A DNA stretch of 64,000 bases from Melitaea cinxia (taxonomy: Eukaryota > Arthropoda > Insecta > Lepidoptera > Nymphalidae), in contig NC_059419.1 of assembly GCF_905220565.1 (NCBI RefSeq), positions 7,307,326-7,371,325 of the forward strand, read 5' to 3'. Below the pieces are notes generated by a model. The model did no database searches. It was not told the DNA's origin and was given only the letters and a program-made list of their open reading frames with translations. Of the stretch, positions 47,801-59,437 are shown in pieces. Within the stretch, counting starts at the first letter, position 1. Every line of letters begins with the position of its first letter. The translations under genes and the position numbers were made by a program.

Positions 47801-49622
47801 CTAATTAACCAAGTTGAATTAAAATTAAATTATCTAAAATCTTACTATTAATTAATTATTTAATACAAGCAAATAACCTTTACGAATATAAAGATAATAA
47901 TGTGACGAATGCGTTTAAATAAATCACAGTTTAATTATAATTAAAAAATAATGATGTTATTCTAATGAAAACCCCGAACAAAAGTGAGCAAGTTTTGTAC
48001 AAAATTACACAAATATTAACTGAATTTATGATAGCTACAGTTTGAATATTTCACACAACATATTAATATACTTTATTTATACGTTTTATTGCCAGTTTTA
48101 ATTACAACATTATGCCTGTGTATGAACCACAATAGAATTTACAAAGCGTAAAGTTAATTAGTTTTGTATAATAACACCTGGTGTGTTTGTTTAAGCGATT
48201 ATAGATTTTTTCTATAAAGTTATAAAGGATAAAATGCTATGTTTTAAATTACAAAAAAATAAAAGATTTATTTCCTTAATTTTCGTATTTTGCTATAATT
48301 GTTATCATCTTATTTAAACTGCGGCTATAATGTTAGTTCTATAATGTTATGTGAAGTCAAATTTTTGTAATTTCAATGAAAAAATATCACGTATAGGCAT
48401 ACAGATTTTCCGTTCTTTTATTATTTTTTTTTATTGTTATAATTTACTTTCTAGCATTTTTGCCAAATTTCAAATCATGTATATATATAATACCTTATGA
48501 ATACATTTCTTACTTTCTTCTTTGTACATTTCTTACATACAAAATGTGATTTCAAATATAAACTAACAATAAGAGAAAAATAAGTAGGTTCTGTTAACTT
48601 TACACTAACATGTTGTGCCAAGTCTATTCCATTTAGAAATTCGTGGTGACATTCCACTAGAAGTCAAATGCTATTTTGTATTGATCTAAGCAATACAAAA
48701 ATCAAGTGGTCAAGTAAATAATCAATCAAGTAATCAGTCAGTCAGTCAGTAATTCGAATTTATTAACATCAAAGAGTGTGCAAAAAGGAAATTATGAATG
48801 AATTTTAACCTAAAGTTAATAATTTTTTTTAGTTTATTTTCACATAATAGTTTACAAACCTCTGAATCATAAAATATATATACAGTATATAGTATGTTTT
48901 TAAGAATATCAGTAATTTAAGTAATATCAAAAATTAAAAGGTCACTGACTGCAAATTCACTTACAGATATATCTTCACACGTCCATTGGACAACACACCC
49001 TACACACAATGCTAGGAGACACAAAACACATTAGCAACGCAAAACTATCGCAGTATATCAAATGTATGATCCATCATTAGGGCCCACGGGTTAGATCTGG
49101 TGTATAATATCTGATGCATAGTGATGCGATGATGTGAATTTAGATTGCCCACTTTATAAACATTTAGTCTGATGATCTCTATTATCGAGCGCAATCCACT
49201 CATGTATACACTTGTCTGTGATATAAGTGACATTTATAGAGACAGCACAATCAGTGATATTAAGCAACGTTAAGATTTCTTCTGTACCGTTTAGACACTA
49301 TTATATGTAAGTGATTGTGTCGTCGAATCTACTTTAGACACTTATTTTTTATTTTTCATTTTCTTCTTTAATCAATTCCAAACAACAAAAACAGCACGTT
49401 TGGTTACTGTACTTATAAAACACTACTCATATTCATAAAACATACAACTTTTGAGATTTTTTACGTCTGTAAATAGTCACATTGGAAAATATAAAACTGT
49501 TTTTTTTCCTTTTATGTAGTTTTTAGTTTTAAGGGAATTCCCTATCGAAAGATTTTGAGTGGAATATATTGCTGTTATAGCACATCCATTCACCCGGCAG
49601 TATGTTATTACTATATTTATTA
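44812..49622 (-). other. pan: pan 5' leader and upstream DNA
   Basis: The bases next to 44811 are the 5' untranslated part of exon 1, extending to an unknown transcription start or upstream splice acceptor. I see no convincing TATA or initiator, and the leader could come from a distant exon. Beyond about 45000 the sequence is AT-rich. The only marked motif is an AGTC tetranucleotide run at 48735-48752. No other gene or named repeat is visible. The 14 bases at 49609-49622 are the target duplication of the next SINE. Confidence 0.45.
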
Positions 49623-49955
49623 TCATCATTACAGCCTATACAGTCCACTGCTGGACATAGGCCTCCACAAGTTCACGCCAAAAATAACGTGAACTCATGT
49701 GTTTTGCCCATAGTCACCACGCTGGGCAGGCGGGTTAGTGACCGCAGGGCTGGCTTTGTCGCACCGAAGACGCTGCCTCCCGTCTTCGGCCTGTGCATTT
49801 CAAAGCCAGCAGTTGGATGGTTATCCCGCCATCGGTCGGCTTTTAAGTTCCAAAGTGGTAGCGGAACTGTGTTATCCCTTAGTCGCCTCTTACGACACCC
49901 ACGGAAAGAGAGGGGGTGGCTATATTCTTTAGTACCGTAGCCACACAGTACACAG
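49623..49955 (-). mobile_element. SINE family A, full length with 14-bp target duplication
   Basis: The plus strand starts TCATCATTACAGCCTATACA and ends GTAGCCACACAGTACACAG. It is flanked by the exact 14-bp direct repeat TACTATATTTATTA (49609-49622 and 49956-49969), which fixes the element at 333 bp. This is the reference copy for the family: head CTGTGTGGCTACGGTAC, central TCTTCGG region, RTE-like tail, short (ATG)n end. The 112-codon frame across it is an artefact of the repeat. Confidence 0.93.
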
Positions 49956-49969
49956 TACTATATTTATTA

Positions 49970-51311
49970 ACGTATTGGATATCCTTGACTACTATGTCCC
50001 GCTTCTCTAAATATTTATTGCTTTAGTTATTAAGTGACAATAACTAATAGGAGTGAAGACTCTAGAAGAAAACTTCTTTATTCGAAGACAATTATCTCGA
50101 TCTTTTAAAATAAGAGGTGGTAAAAGACTTTGCAGCAAAAGAAATCTTTATTTGTAAAACTTTACAAAACTCAATGGAACCCTGGCATAAACTAGGAAAG
50201 TCTGTTTAGGAGCTACTGCCTTCCCCAGCGGTGGTATTTAAAACTATATTTGAAAACACGACGTCTTACTTTAACTAGTTACTTTCGGTTGATCTTCGAG
50301 AAAGACTTATTTTTGAAAACTTTCGTAATCGTTTCATACCAACGTGTCGACAATTTTCGTAACATTACCATACAATAATAGCACGATTTACTGATCATAA
50401 ACAAGACGAGTCGGCACTAAACCGTAAACTTGCAAATGATACTTAGGTTTTGTAATGGGATCCCATAGGCATCAGGTTTATGGACGTTTTTACGATTTAA
50501 CGTGTAAAACTTGTGATTGAATTTGTAAATTTGTTCTTATATAAGTCAAAAAGATACACCATGTATCTTAATGTACACAAAATATCGATTATTGTACATA
50601 ACTACATACACATGTGTATATGATATATAACCCATCGAGAATAAAGAATATTTTAAATACGAGACTAATTTTTGAAATAGGATTTTTAGCTGAAAATATC
50701 TCGAGCGATAAGTAGTTGCAGACGTTATAAAATTTACATTAACTCACGTTATTAACTTAAGAGATGATGAACTTCAGCTTTCAAAACTACGAAAATTTCA
50801 CACTTGAGAACAGACTGGATTAAGATTAATCATTTAATATAGACAAGTTACAAAAATATATATCTTCTGAAAGAGTTTTAATTATATACTCGACGTTACT
50901 AGAATTAAACGAACCGTTTCCAATTTATTGCTAGGAAATTTTCAAATTTTAATTAATAAAATGACATAAGTAATTATCCATTGTATGGTTGAGACGTAAC
51001 TTGTATAAAAAGTTTAATATCATTTGTTTAAATGATTAGATGCTTATCTAAATAGCTTTTTAAAACACAGCTAATGAAGAAGGCTTTTGAACTTGCCTTA
51101 GAAAAATCTGCGTTAAAATATAAGCGTGTTTACGGACGTAACTAGATACACAATTATTTTTGATGATTTTTTTGTAATGTATTATTTTCTTGTTCAAGAA
51201 CGAATACCTTCGTTTCGCCGAAGTCATCGTCATCTTTATGGGGAACGTCTCTCTAGAAGGAGGTGCTAGGCCGAACGCTTACCGTATTTCACAAATTTAG
51301 TTACTTAACGT
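49970..51311. other. pan upstream DNA, nothing recognised
   Basis: AT-rich sequence with no gene, repeat or motif I can support. Confidence 0.4.
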
Positions 51312-51540
51312 ACTACGGAACGGGCAAGGTTTGGAGTCTCTGTCAAAATTAAGATAAGTAATGAGATTATCCGCAATAGATGCAGCAAGTCTACATAACC
51401 CGTAGAATAAGAAAGTTGAAGTTACAGTGGGCTGGTCACGTGTATCGCAGGACCAATGGCCGTTTGCGCAGATGTGTCCCTGTTCGCCGGTAAAGACTGA
51501 ATGGGGATTGCGGACATGAGGTCTGTGTCGGTAGACCTAT
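51312..51540 (+). pseudogene. Decayed RTE-type reverse-transcriptase fragment
   Basis: Frames read ERARFGVSVK, then NEIIRNR, then (shifted) RRIRKLKLQWAGHVYRRTNG and a RSVGRP-like piece. This is the order ERAMLGVSL, RNEEIR, KLKWQWAGH, RRTDGRW, VGRP typical of the C-terminal region of RTE-clade proteins, and the same region as at 60504-60919. Stops and at least two frameshifts make it inactive. Both ends are truncated. Confidence 0.75.
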
Positions 51541-52516
51541 GCCTCATATCGTTCATTTTAGACTCCTAAAGTATTCTTAAAAAATAAGACTAGATCTACT
51601 GTAACGTCTTTGGTTTAAAATGTTTAATATTATTGTACAGTAATAGAATAAAAAATACACGAGCTGAATTTTCACTTTATTAAATAATAAGTAGTTCAAG
51701 GTTATAAGCTATGTATTCTATAAATAATCTTCATAAAGTTTTCAACTTTTGAGACAGATGAGCTCAGATTTTATTTCTTAAGAGAATTTTAATGAGGTCG
51801 TTCAAGTACCATTAAGATTAATTTTATTCATGTCGTCATATCCACAGACGTAGGTTTATCTTTTATGGACTCAAAAAAATAAAATGCGAAACTATCTAAG
51901 AATAGTTGTGTTATATAAATTATATAAAATATCAAGTTTAACGAAAACTAAATTTTATTACACTTTAAGAGCTATTAAATGATTTTTAATTTAGATTGAT
52001 AAAACGTTTACATTTCACGCCATTTTAACGAACGCGATCTTGGACGTCTAACTTTAAACTTAGTAGAAATCAACTTGATATATTGTCTAAAGTGGAGTAG
52101 TAGACCTTTGCAAACAATTGTAATGAAATCACTATAAAGCATTTTTGTACACGACGTATTTCTTCCACGGGTAAACGCGGGGTGCAGCTATTATTCATAG
52201 TATAACAACACAAACACTTTTAGATACCAAATTCGTATTGAAGGACTTATCTATTGCTTTGTATTTTACGTGCTTTTGACCATTTAAAACAAATAAACAA
52301 TTTTTATCGTAAATTTTAAATCGATAGATACTTGGACTCGAGCCAAAATTCTTCACAGATAACTCAAACAGTAGTTTGTAAGTGTTTTATGATTATTATA
52401 TTTACATTATTTTTCAAAAAGTGGTTTATCTAATTCGCGTGTCAGAGATTTAAAAAAAAATGTATTGTAAGGAAAGGGTTAACGGTCTTAATAAACAAAA
52501 ACGTCGTAGAAGAATT
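51541..52516. other. pan upstream DNA, nothing recognised
   Basis: AT-rich, no supported feature. Confidence 0.4.
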
Positions 52517-52665
52517 GAATGAAGCCAACAAATCCAATTGACGCCTTGAAGGCCAACATTATTCGTGTTATTCGTGATACGACAAGCAATGCTCGAAGAA
52601 GGGCTAAAAAAGGATGTCCAGAATGGGCTTCATCAAGAACAGGTACAGTGAGTTATACACTAAAT
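52517..52665 (+). pseudogene. Mariner-like transposase C-terminal remnant
   Basis: The plus-strand frame gives NPIDALKANIIRVIRD, and a +1 shift then gives IRQAMLEEGLKKDVQNG. Together these resemble the DLKANI.RVI..IRPDMLERV..NW stretch near the C-terminus of Tc1/mariner-superfamily transposases. It is short, frameshifted and lacks the catalytic triad. The 66-codon open frame in the same place is this remnant read without the shift. Confidence 0.5.
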
Positions 52666-53167
52666 CAGTATATGTTAATACCACGTTTTGATCTTTCGAA
52701 TAATTTTTTTTTGGATTAAAAGTTAATTTTTTATGATTTTTTTTTCATTTTACCGACTTATAAAAACCATTAGATTAACATTTATTAATTGGAAGATTCA
52801 TCTTAGCAAAGAACAATCATAGCGGTTACCGTAGCCGATACTGGCAGCATTTACCGGCCCTACCACCGCTATCGCCACAGGTCAATCCCAGAAGCTCTTG
52901 CTAGTTACTCATCACAGGAACACAACACTACTCGTATTTCAGAGCATCTTTTTACTATTTTAGAGTAGTTTTATATTACAAGTGATGATTTCATTGGTTG
53001 TGGGAAAATTTTATCCTGTAAATAAGTTTTGAATACCTTTTAACAGAAGGAGGTAGAATAGGCCATGACAACCAGTTTCTTATCAATTAATGAACTGCAA
53101 CTTTTAGTTTCATGTTTGCACATAGAAATATATTATAATACAGTAAATTTTTTGCTGTTGTGTTTAG
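52666..53167. other. pan upstream DNA with a family C fragment
   Basis: At about 52818-52945, GGTTACCGTAGCC, GGTCAATCCCAGAAGCTCTT and ACTCATCACAGGAACACAAC are diverged parts of repeat family C (reverse orientation). The rest is unassigned. Confidence 0.4.
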
Positions 53168-53450
53168 CTGTGTGGTTAGGGCAGTAAAGAATATAGCCAC
53201 CCCCTCTCTTTCAGTGCGTGTCTTAAGAGGCGACTAAGGGATAACACAGTTCATTACCACCTTGGAACTTAAAAATACACAGACCGAAGACGGGCAGCAG
53301 CGTCTTCGGTGCGACAAAGCCAGCCCTGCGGTCACCAACCCGCCTGCCCAGCGTGGTGAGTATGGGCAACACACATGAGATCACGCCATTTTTGGCGCGA
53401 ACTTGTGGAGGCCTATGTCCAGCAGTGGACTGTGATAGGCTGAAGTGATA
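53168..53450 (+). mobile_element. SINE family A, internally deleted
   Basis: Head GCTGTGTGGTTAGGGCAGTA, then CACCCCCTCTCTTTCAGTGC and GGCGACTAAGGGATAACACA, a 45-bp gap relative to the full element (the GATGGCGGGATAACC region is missing), then ACCGAAGACGGGCAGCAGCG and GGAGGCCTATGTCCAGCAGT and TGATAGGCTGAAGTGATAG. The tail reads HFWREL-VEAYVQQWT in frame, the clearest view of its RTE origin among the plus-strand copies. Confidence 0.85.
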
Positions 53451-54519
53451 GTAAAATTGGATAATACTTGTGTATCAAAACCTTTAATCCGTTGCATACC
53501 GTCATCTATTAATCAGTGTCATCCTCACCCGATGATACAGGCACTGAGTATAGTATACATACATCAATATGTATAGTTGTATATGTGTACATCACGTAGC
53601 TCTAATAACATATATAGGAAGTAATTCGTATTAATAGATTCATGTGTAATGTCTCACATGCATTAACGATATCTGCGTCGTATCTAATGTCACCCTAATA
53701 TGTCTTACTTTCTTATTACTCGAATGTGCACATAAAAATAATTCTTTATATTTAATTTTGTGTCTAAAATAGACAAACATTTATGCATGTATGTGTGAGT
53801 GTGTAAATGAACACATACATACATAGATGCTAAACGTTTTGTATGTTTTTTTTTTGTTATGTGTTTTGTATTATTACATAGTCATGTATTTTCATTTTTT
53901 TATTTTTCATTTTTCTTGTATCATATGTGAAAATATAAGCTTTATCTTCTAAAAACGTATTAAATTTCTTATAAATTATCAGTTAGCAGTGTGTTTAAAT
54001 GAATCATGAAAAAAAAGAGGAAAGTAGTAAGCAGGAGCATCGAAACGTTCTGTATAAAATGCAAATCTTTTCACACAAAGTTTCTCGACTTAAAAGGTTT
54101 ATGTATGTATAAACACAGCTTAAATGAAACCCCCGGCTACATCACTTTATAATCATGGTGAAACGCGACCATAATTCAGATGAAATGTATTTTAAGAACA
54201 AAAATTTTGTCCTATATCATAGCGTTATGTTTTATAGCCTATAATATTAATTAGTAACCGATTTTCTATTTTGAATACAAATAATAATAAAACTATATTT
54301 TGAAATAGAGCCTGTAGTACCATACAAAGTAAAAATTATATGTTCCTTTATTATTTTCTACAGACATCATAAAATTACACACACATCATACATATACATA
54401 ATGATATATAAGAACAATTACAAACATATATACAGACAAAGCATACATACGAGTAACATACAATCTCGCTAATCATTGTTTCTTTAAATACGCGTTTATG
54501 TATGTGTAGTAATATTATA
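53451..54519. other. pan upstream DNA, nothing recognised
   Basis: AT-rich, with tracts of GTATGTGTGAGTGTG and CATACATACATA around 53780-53830. No gene or named element. Confidence 0.4.
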
Positions 54520-55256
54520 AAAAAAACTTTTTAAGTTAAACGGTTTTATGTTAAACATACATTGCAATGTTTAAGGTAAATGTACTAAAAACCAAAAAAT
54601 AATAAAATAGATACAGTCGTGGGAATTATAAACATATGCATAGACTAGACTAAAATAAAACCGTGGGGCACGTCAATTGTCTACAATCGTTGATTAAAAT
54701 GTTTGTTTTGTAATGTTACACTATAATTAGGCAGTTGTTCAACCGACAAAGATGGACGTGTGATAAGTAGGGCTAGAATGTGGAAACAAGCTAGCAAGCT
54801 CGATTATAAGCGAGTTTTAGGGTTTCATAGCGGTGAGCGAGTAGTACTTTTATCATATGTTTTGTCGATTAAAGACAAACTACGAGCAGTGAAACGATTC
54901 CTCGCCAGCCAGCAGTGTGAATGTCCAACGATAAACTAGTTGAAACATCTCTTTTATTTACATGGAGTGTATAGCTATTGGAATTTCCATGAGCAAGAAA
55001 ATAGTAAGTAATTTCCTCACCGTCTGCGGGCCAACTGCCTATTTTAACGACGAATTAAACGATTCTTCTATCGCACATTAAGTCGATAATTTGTAGACAA
55101 TTGACGTGCCCCACGGTTTTATTTTAGTCTAGTCTATGCATATGTTTATAATTCCCACGACTGTATCTATTTTATTATTTTTTGGTTTTTAGTACATTTA
55201 TCTTAAACATTGCAATGTATGTTTAACATAAAACCGTTTAACTTAAAAAGTTTTTT
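54520..55256. mobile_element. Non-autonomous Tc1/mariner-like element, long TIRs
   Basis: The left arm (54520-54690) and right arm (about 55093-55256) are near-perfect inverted copies over about 155 bp: AAAAAACTTTTTAAGTTAAA, CGGTTTTATGTTAAACATAC, TTGCAATGTTTAAG, GATACAGTCGTGGGAATTAT, AAACATATGCATAGACTAGA, CGTGGGGCACGTCAATTGTC. The dinucleotide TA lies on both sides (54518-54519 and 55257-55258), as expected for TA-inserting transposons. The 400-bp loop has no transposase frame. The DNA would fold into one large hairpin. Confidence 0.75.
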
Positions 55257-55344
55257 TACCTATTTTTATTTTCTAGTTTTTAGTTTTTATTTCGCATTCT
55301 GTTTAATTCATTTAGTGCTTCATTATTGCAAGGCCCATCTTAAA

Positions 55345-55940
55345 TATTGAGGTTGTATAGTGCACTGTATTCTTCTTGTCAAGCCCTTTTATTTGATACC
55401 CATATTGGAGGGATTGATAAAAAATTGTTATCAGACATTTGGTAGCGGCGGCCAGCTTAGATTTCAATTTTGCATAGTAAATTGTATTCTACTTGTTGAG
55501 ACCTTTCATTTGATACCCATGTTGATGGGATTGATAAAACCTAAGTTATCTGCTATTTTCTAGAGGCCGCCATCTTAGATTTTAATTTTATATAGTACAT
55601 TGATTATACTGGTTGAGCACTTTCATTTGATACCCATATTGATGGGATCGATAAAACCTACGTTATCCGCCATTTTGTAGCGGCCGCCATCTTGTATTTC
55701 AATTTTTTATAGTATATTGTATTCTGCTTGTTGAGCCCTTTCATTTGATACCCATTTTGATGGGATTGATAAAACCTACGTTATCCGCCATTTTGTAGCG
55801 GCCGCCATCTTGGATTTCAATTTTTTATAGTATATTGTATTCTGCTTGTTGAGCCCTTTCATTTGATACCCATATTGATGGGATTAATAAAACATAAATT
55901 ATCCGCCATTTTGTAACGGCGGCCATCTTGAATTTATAAT
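55345..55940 (+). repeat. Tandem array, five units of 117-118 bp
   Basis: The landmark GATACCCAT starts at 55395, 55512, 55629, 55747 and 55865, giving periods of 117, 117, 118 and 118. Each unit contains TTGTTGAGCCCTTTCATTTG, GATGGGATTGATAAAACCTA, CGTTATCCGCCATTTTG and a GCGGCCGCCATCTTG block. Units 3 to 5 are closest to each other, while unit 1 is most diverged. The open frame over units 1-2 is a product of the array and not a gene. CCGCCATTTTG/GGCCGCCATCTTG resemble YY1-type sites. Confidence 0.9.
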
Positions 55941-56060
55941 GATAATGAATAAACATAATTGTATTGTCACCAAAATCCAAAGTGTATACAAAATTTCAGA
56001 TTAATCGGTTGACAGGAAGAGGGTGAAATTTGAATTACTAAATTTGACCCAAGAATAAAT
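55941..56060 (+). repeat. Array-adjacent repeat tail
   Basis: After the last unit the sequence runs AAAGTGTATACAAAATTTCA, TAATCGGTTGACAGGAAGAG and GGGTGAAATTTGAATTAC, ending in TAAATAATAAATAAAAAATA. This phrase is common at insect retroelement 3' ends, so the array plus this tail may be one element whose 3' part carries internal repeats. Confidence 0.5.
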
Positions 56061-57539
56061 AATAAATAAAAAATAAAACAAACGGGGTGAGCTAAATAAA
56101 ACCGTTTAAAAAGAAACAATTTATTTATTTATGAATAAACTTTAAACATACATAATATTTCAATTACTAAACATATTACGACACGTCGCAATCGCAACAG
56201 TAGCTATCAATAGCACAAGTGACATCGCGATAGACGTGTAAAAGAACGGGAGTGGTTTTTAATAATTCACGTACTTATGGTGTGTATTTGTGGGTATGTG
56301 TGCATGAGTATGTGTATGTATGGGTGTGTAAAGATGAACGTGCCGCATATATGCTGTGATAATAGCAGAGTCTCGGTAGTTAGGATGCAAATTTAAAACG
56401 TATAGTTGCACGCAACCAAATCACGTCTCGCTTTTACGTCCGCTGTTTATCCGTAATATGTTGTTAGTTAATAATAATTTTCAATAATCGACTGCACTTT
56501 GATGGTTTGTTACGTTTTTCACTTTACTTAAGTATAATAAAAAAAAGAACTATGTAACTTGTAACGATTTTTCACTTGATTAAAATTATTAATAAGATCA
56601 CATGTTTTTTCTTAGTTTATTTGTTGTATGTGGCATAAGTAATCAATCTATTTTTACTCCTTTTGAGTATTGATTGAATTTTGTATAGTATAATGAATAG
56701 TGTATATTCTGAAAACAATCTAAATTAGTCTTACGATAAGAGTGATGTAGAGCTACACAAAAAGAAAGTTAAAGAACGTAAAGTTGCGTGAAAATTAATT
56801 ACAATAATATTATAAATAAAAAGGCATTTAAATATTGTAAAATTACAAACAACTAAAGTAATAAATTACATTCCGATCGATTTTCTCTTCACTGTCACAC
56901 ATTGCAGACGCGTCCGACTTCTGCGGCAGTTAACATGCTAATGAGCCATCAATACCAGAACCAGATACGACTACCCACGTTATTTGATAAAATTGTTTTA
57001 TGTTAATCGTTTCTTTTATTTATTGACTAGTTGTTTTTTGCAGTATTACATGCAAGTCCTGGAATGTTTATGAATTCGTGTTATAACTTATTAAACTTTC
57101 ATGGTCACTAACACTATGATTTATGTGTATTATTTAAGGAATATTAATACTATTCATTCATGATTTCGCTGATATCGTAGAATTGAGAAAATTAATAAGT
57201 AAATGCGGTCAAACTTACTATCTTTTGTAAATTTAGAGACCGTAATAATAATAATAATAATATTTACACTATTCAAAGTAAAGATTCAAGAGATAATTTC
57301 AAGAAAACTTGAATTAAAAAAAAAATGGTTTAGATTGGATTTGGAAGTTGGAGGTAAAAAATAAGATAAATTCAAACGCGGAAATTTTTAGTAAGTTGTT
57401 TTTTGATGTAAGACACTTACGTCATATTTTATCCAGATGCTCGACTATACGGAGAGATTGTGTGTTATTATCGACAAATTAAATAAGTAAATAAATTTCA
57501 TCCAAAAATACAATAATTAACTGTTAGACATACGATAGT
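56061..57539. other. pan upstream DNA, nothing recognised
   Basis: AT-rich with a GT-rich tract at 56270-56330 and an AAT repeat near 57245-57262. The patch 56885-56960 (ACGCGTCCGACTTCTGCGGC) is more GC-rich without any known match. No gene supported. Confidence 0.4.
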
Positions 57540-57846
57540 AAATAACAACCTCTCAAACACCGACGGTTTGCGGGTTCGATTCCCGCTCGGGATGGATATT
57601 TGTATTTGTACAAATATTTCTTTCCGGTTTGGACGTCTGTCCTTGTGGGCCTCCCCATAGTGCCTTGGAGAGCACGTTAAGTTGTCGGTCCCGATTGTTA
57701 TCATTTATACCTGATAGCGATCGTTACTCATAGTAAGAAACATATCCGCCAACGCGCAGTGGATCCGCGTGGTGGATTAAGCTCCAATCCTTCTTCTACA
57801 TAGAGAAAGGTTTTTATGCCTAACAGTGGGATGTTAAAGGCTGCAT
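57540..57846 (+). mobile_element. tRNA-derived SINE family B, A box lost
   Basis: Starts inside the tRNA-like head at CCGACGGTTTGCGGGTTCGA (B box GGTTCGATTCC intact), then ATTTGTACAAATATTTCTTT, CTTGGAGAGCACGTTAAGTT, CCTGATAGCGATCGTTACTC and CAGTGGGATGTTAAAGGCTG. The A box and first 40 bases are missing or unrecognisable. The ATTTGTACAAATA variant is shared with the copy at 5758-5994. Confidence 0.8.
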
Positions 57847-58568
57847 ATTGTAATAAAACAAGTACTTTAATCGAATATAAAAATTTATAGACCATTATAT
57901 ACACAAAAAGAAATTCATAAAAAATATCCTTTATTGAACATATTATAACATAAAATAACGATAAATTTAACATTATGGTGAAAATAACATAATTTCCACC
58001 GTTAGAAGTTCATTATACAAATATTGCATATTTAACTGTCTACTATATATTAACAGGTTCTAATTGCGTATAAATAGCAATGTTGTGTTGTCAACTGTAT
58101 ACCAAAATAAACCACAAATACAGTCGGAACATAGAGTTAATGTTTTAACAGTATCAATTAAAAATTGAATGCGTTAACAACGGTCACTTATTAAATAGTG
58201 GTTATATTTGAAAATGGAATACGTTCATACGAAATTCGAATACCAAAATTTAAAAAGCGAACATAAAAATAACGCAAATCTATACACCATAATAAAAATA
58301 CCCACACAAAAATTTGATTCTTAAATGAGGTGTGGAGAATAAATATAAGCTTATGTTAATTAATTGTTACAAATATTTAATATATTAAGTATCAATGTAT
58401 TTCAAATTCTGATATCTTTCAAAATAGCTATTAACACAATACGAAGTCGATTCAGCAATTTTCAAAACCTCTAAGAACCTTAATGGTTCTTTCACAATTA
58501 TTATAACCTTTTTAGATTTTAACAAGAAATGGACTAATGAAGTATAATGCATGCTACATATATTTTGT
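57847..58568. other. pan upstream DNA, nothing recognised
   Basis: AT-rich. The last 12 bases are the left target duplication of the next SINE (58557-58568). Confidence 0.4.
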
Positions 58569-58895
58569 CATCACTTCAGCCTAATACAGTCCACTGCTGG
58601 ACATAGGCTTCCAAAAGCTCGCGCCAAAAATGGTGTGAACTCATGTGTGTTGCCCATAGTCACCACGCTGGGCAGGCGGATTGATGACCGCAGGGCTGGC
58701 TTTGTAGCACCGAAGATGCTGCTTCCCGTCTTCGACCTGTGTATTTCAAAGCTAGCAGTTGGATGGTTATCCCGCAATCTGACGGCTTTTTAAGTTTCAT
58801 GGTGGTAGTGGAACTGTGTTATCCCTTAGTCGCCTCTTACGACACCCACGAGAAGAGAGGGGGTGGCTATATTTTTTACTGCCTTAACCACAGAG
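58569..58895 (-). mobile_element. SINE family A, full length with 12-bp target duplication
   Basis: Plus strand from CATCACTTCAGCCTAATACA to GACACCCACGAGAAGAGAGG, GTGGCTATATTTTTTACTGC and CTTAACCACAGAG. The 12-bp repeat CATATATTTTGT flanks it (58557-58568 and 58896-58907). This copy is more diverged than 49623-49955 and has a TAG in place of TCG in the GGCTTTGTCG block. Confidence 0.9.
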
Positions 58896-59437
58896 CATAT
58901 ATTTTGTATAAGTAAATAATTAATGATTACTGCAAAAATGTAATAAAATAGTTCTTTTTTATGAAATATGATAATTTTACATGTAAGTCATTTATCAACA
59001 AACACGCATGCGCTCTGGCACCTAACACCCTAAATTGTTTTGTTTTTTTCTCACATTAGGCAAGTTTTAATGCTATATACATAAGTTAAGTAAATATCGA
59101 TTATTTATTAGACATACTAGGAAACACACAGGCTTTTGGTAATAGACTATCAAATTAAAATATCCTGGTCTTAATATAATCACTCTATTGAATAAAATCA
59201 TGGAATTACTCATCAAAATTAATTACATATTGCGTAATATGTAATGAACGTTGATAAGTAATCTTATTTTATATCTTTGGTTCTTCGGAGTTTATATTAC
59301 CTTTGGCTGGCCACTCGTATTCTTCATACTGTGTAAGTGTTTTGTAAATGTTTTCGTGGCTAACATGTTGGTCATACCATGTCTGCAATCATTTTTTTTT
59401 TATCTTGAAGTATTGAAAATTACTTAATACCTATATA
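58896..59437. other. pan upstream DNA, nothing recognised
   Basis: AT-rich, no supported feature. Confidence 0.4.

Noticed and set aside
49602..49940. 112-codon open frame, also similar frames at 1114, 6003, 23486 and 58551
   Set aside because: All are translations of SINE family A copies in either strand, differ by frameshifts, and have no start-codon conservation.
55360..55563. 67-codon frame in the tandem array
   Set aside because: Simply reads two repeat units; the frame breaks in later units.
55345..55940. CRISPR array
   Set aside because: The regular spacing is of a whole 117-bp repeat unit without variable spacers, and the DNA is eukaryotic.
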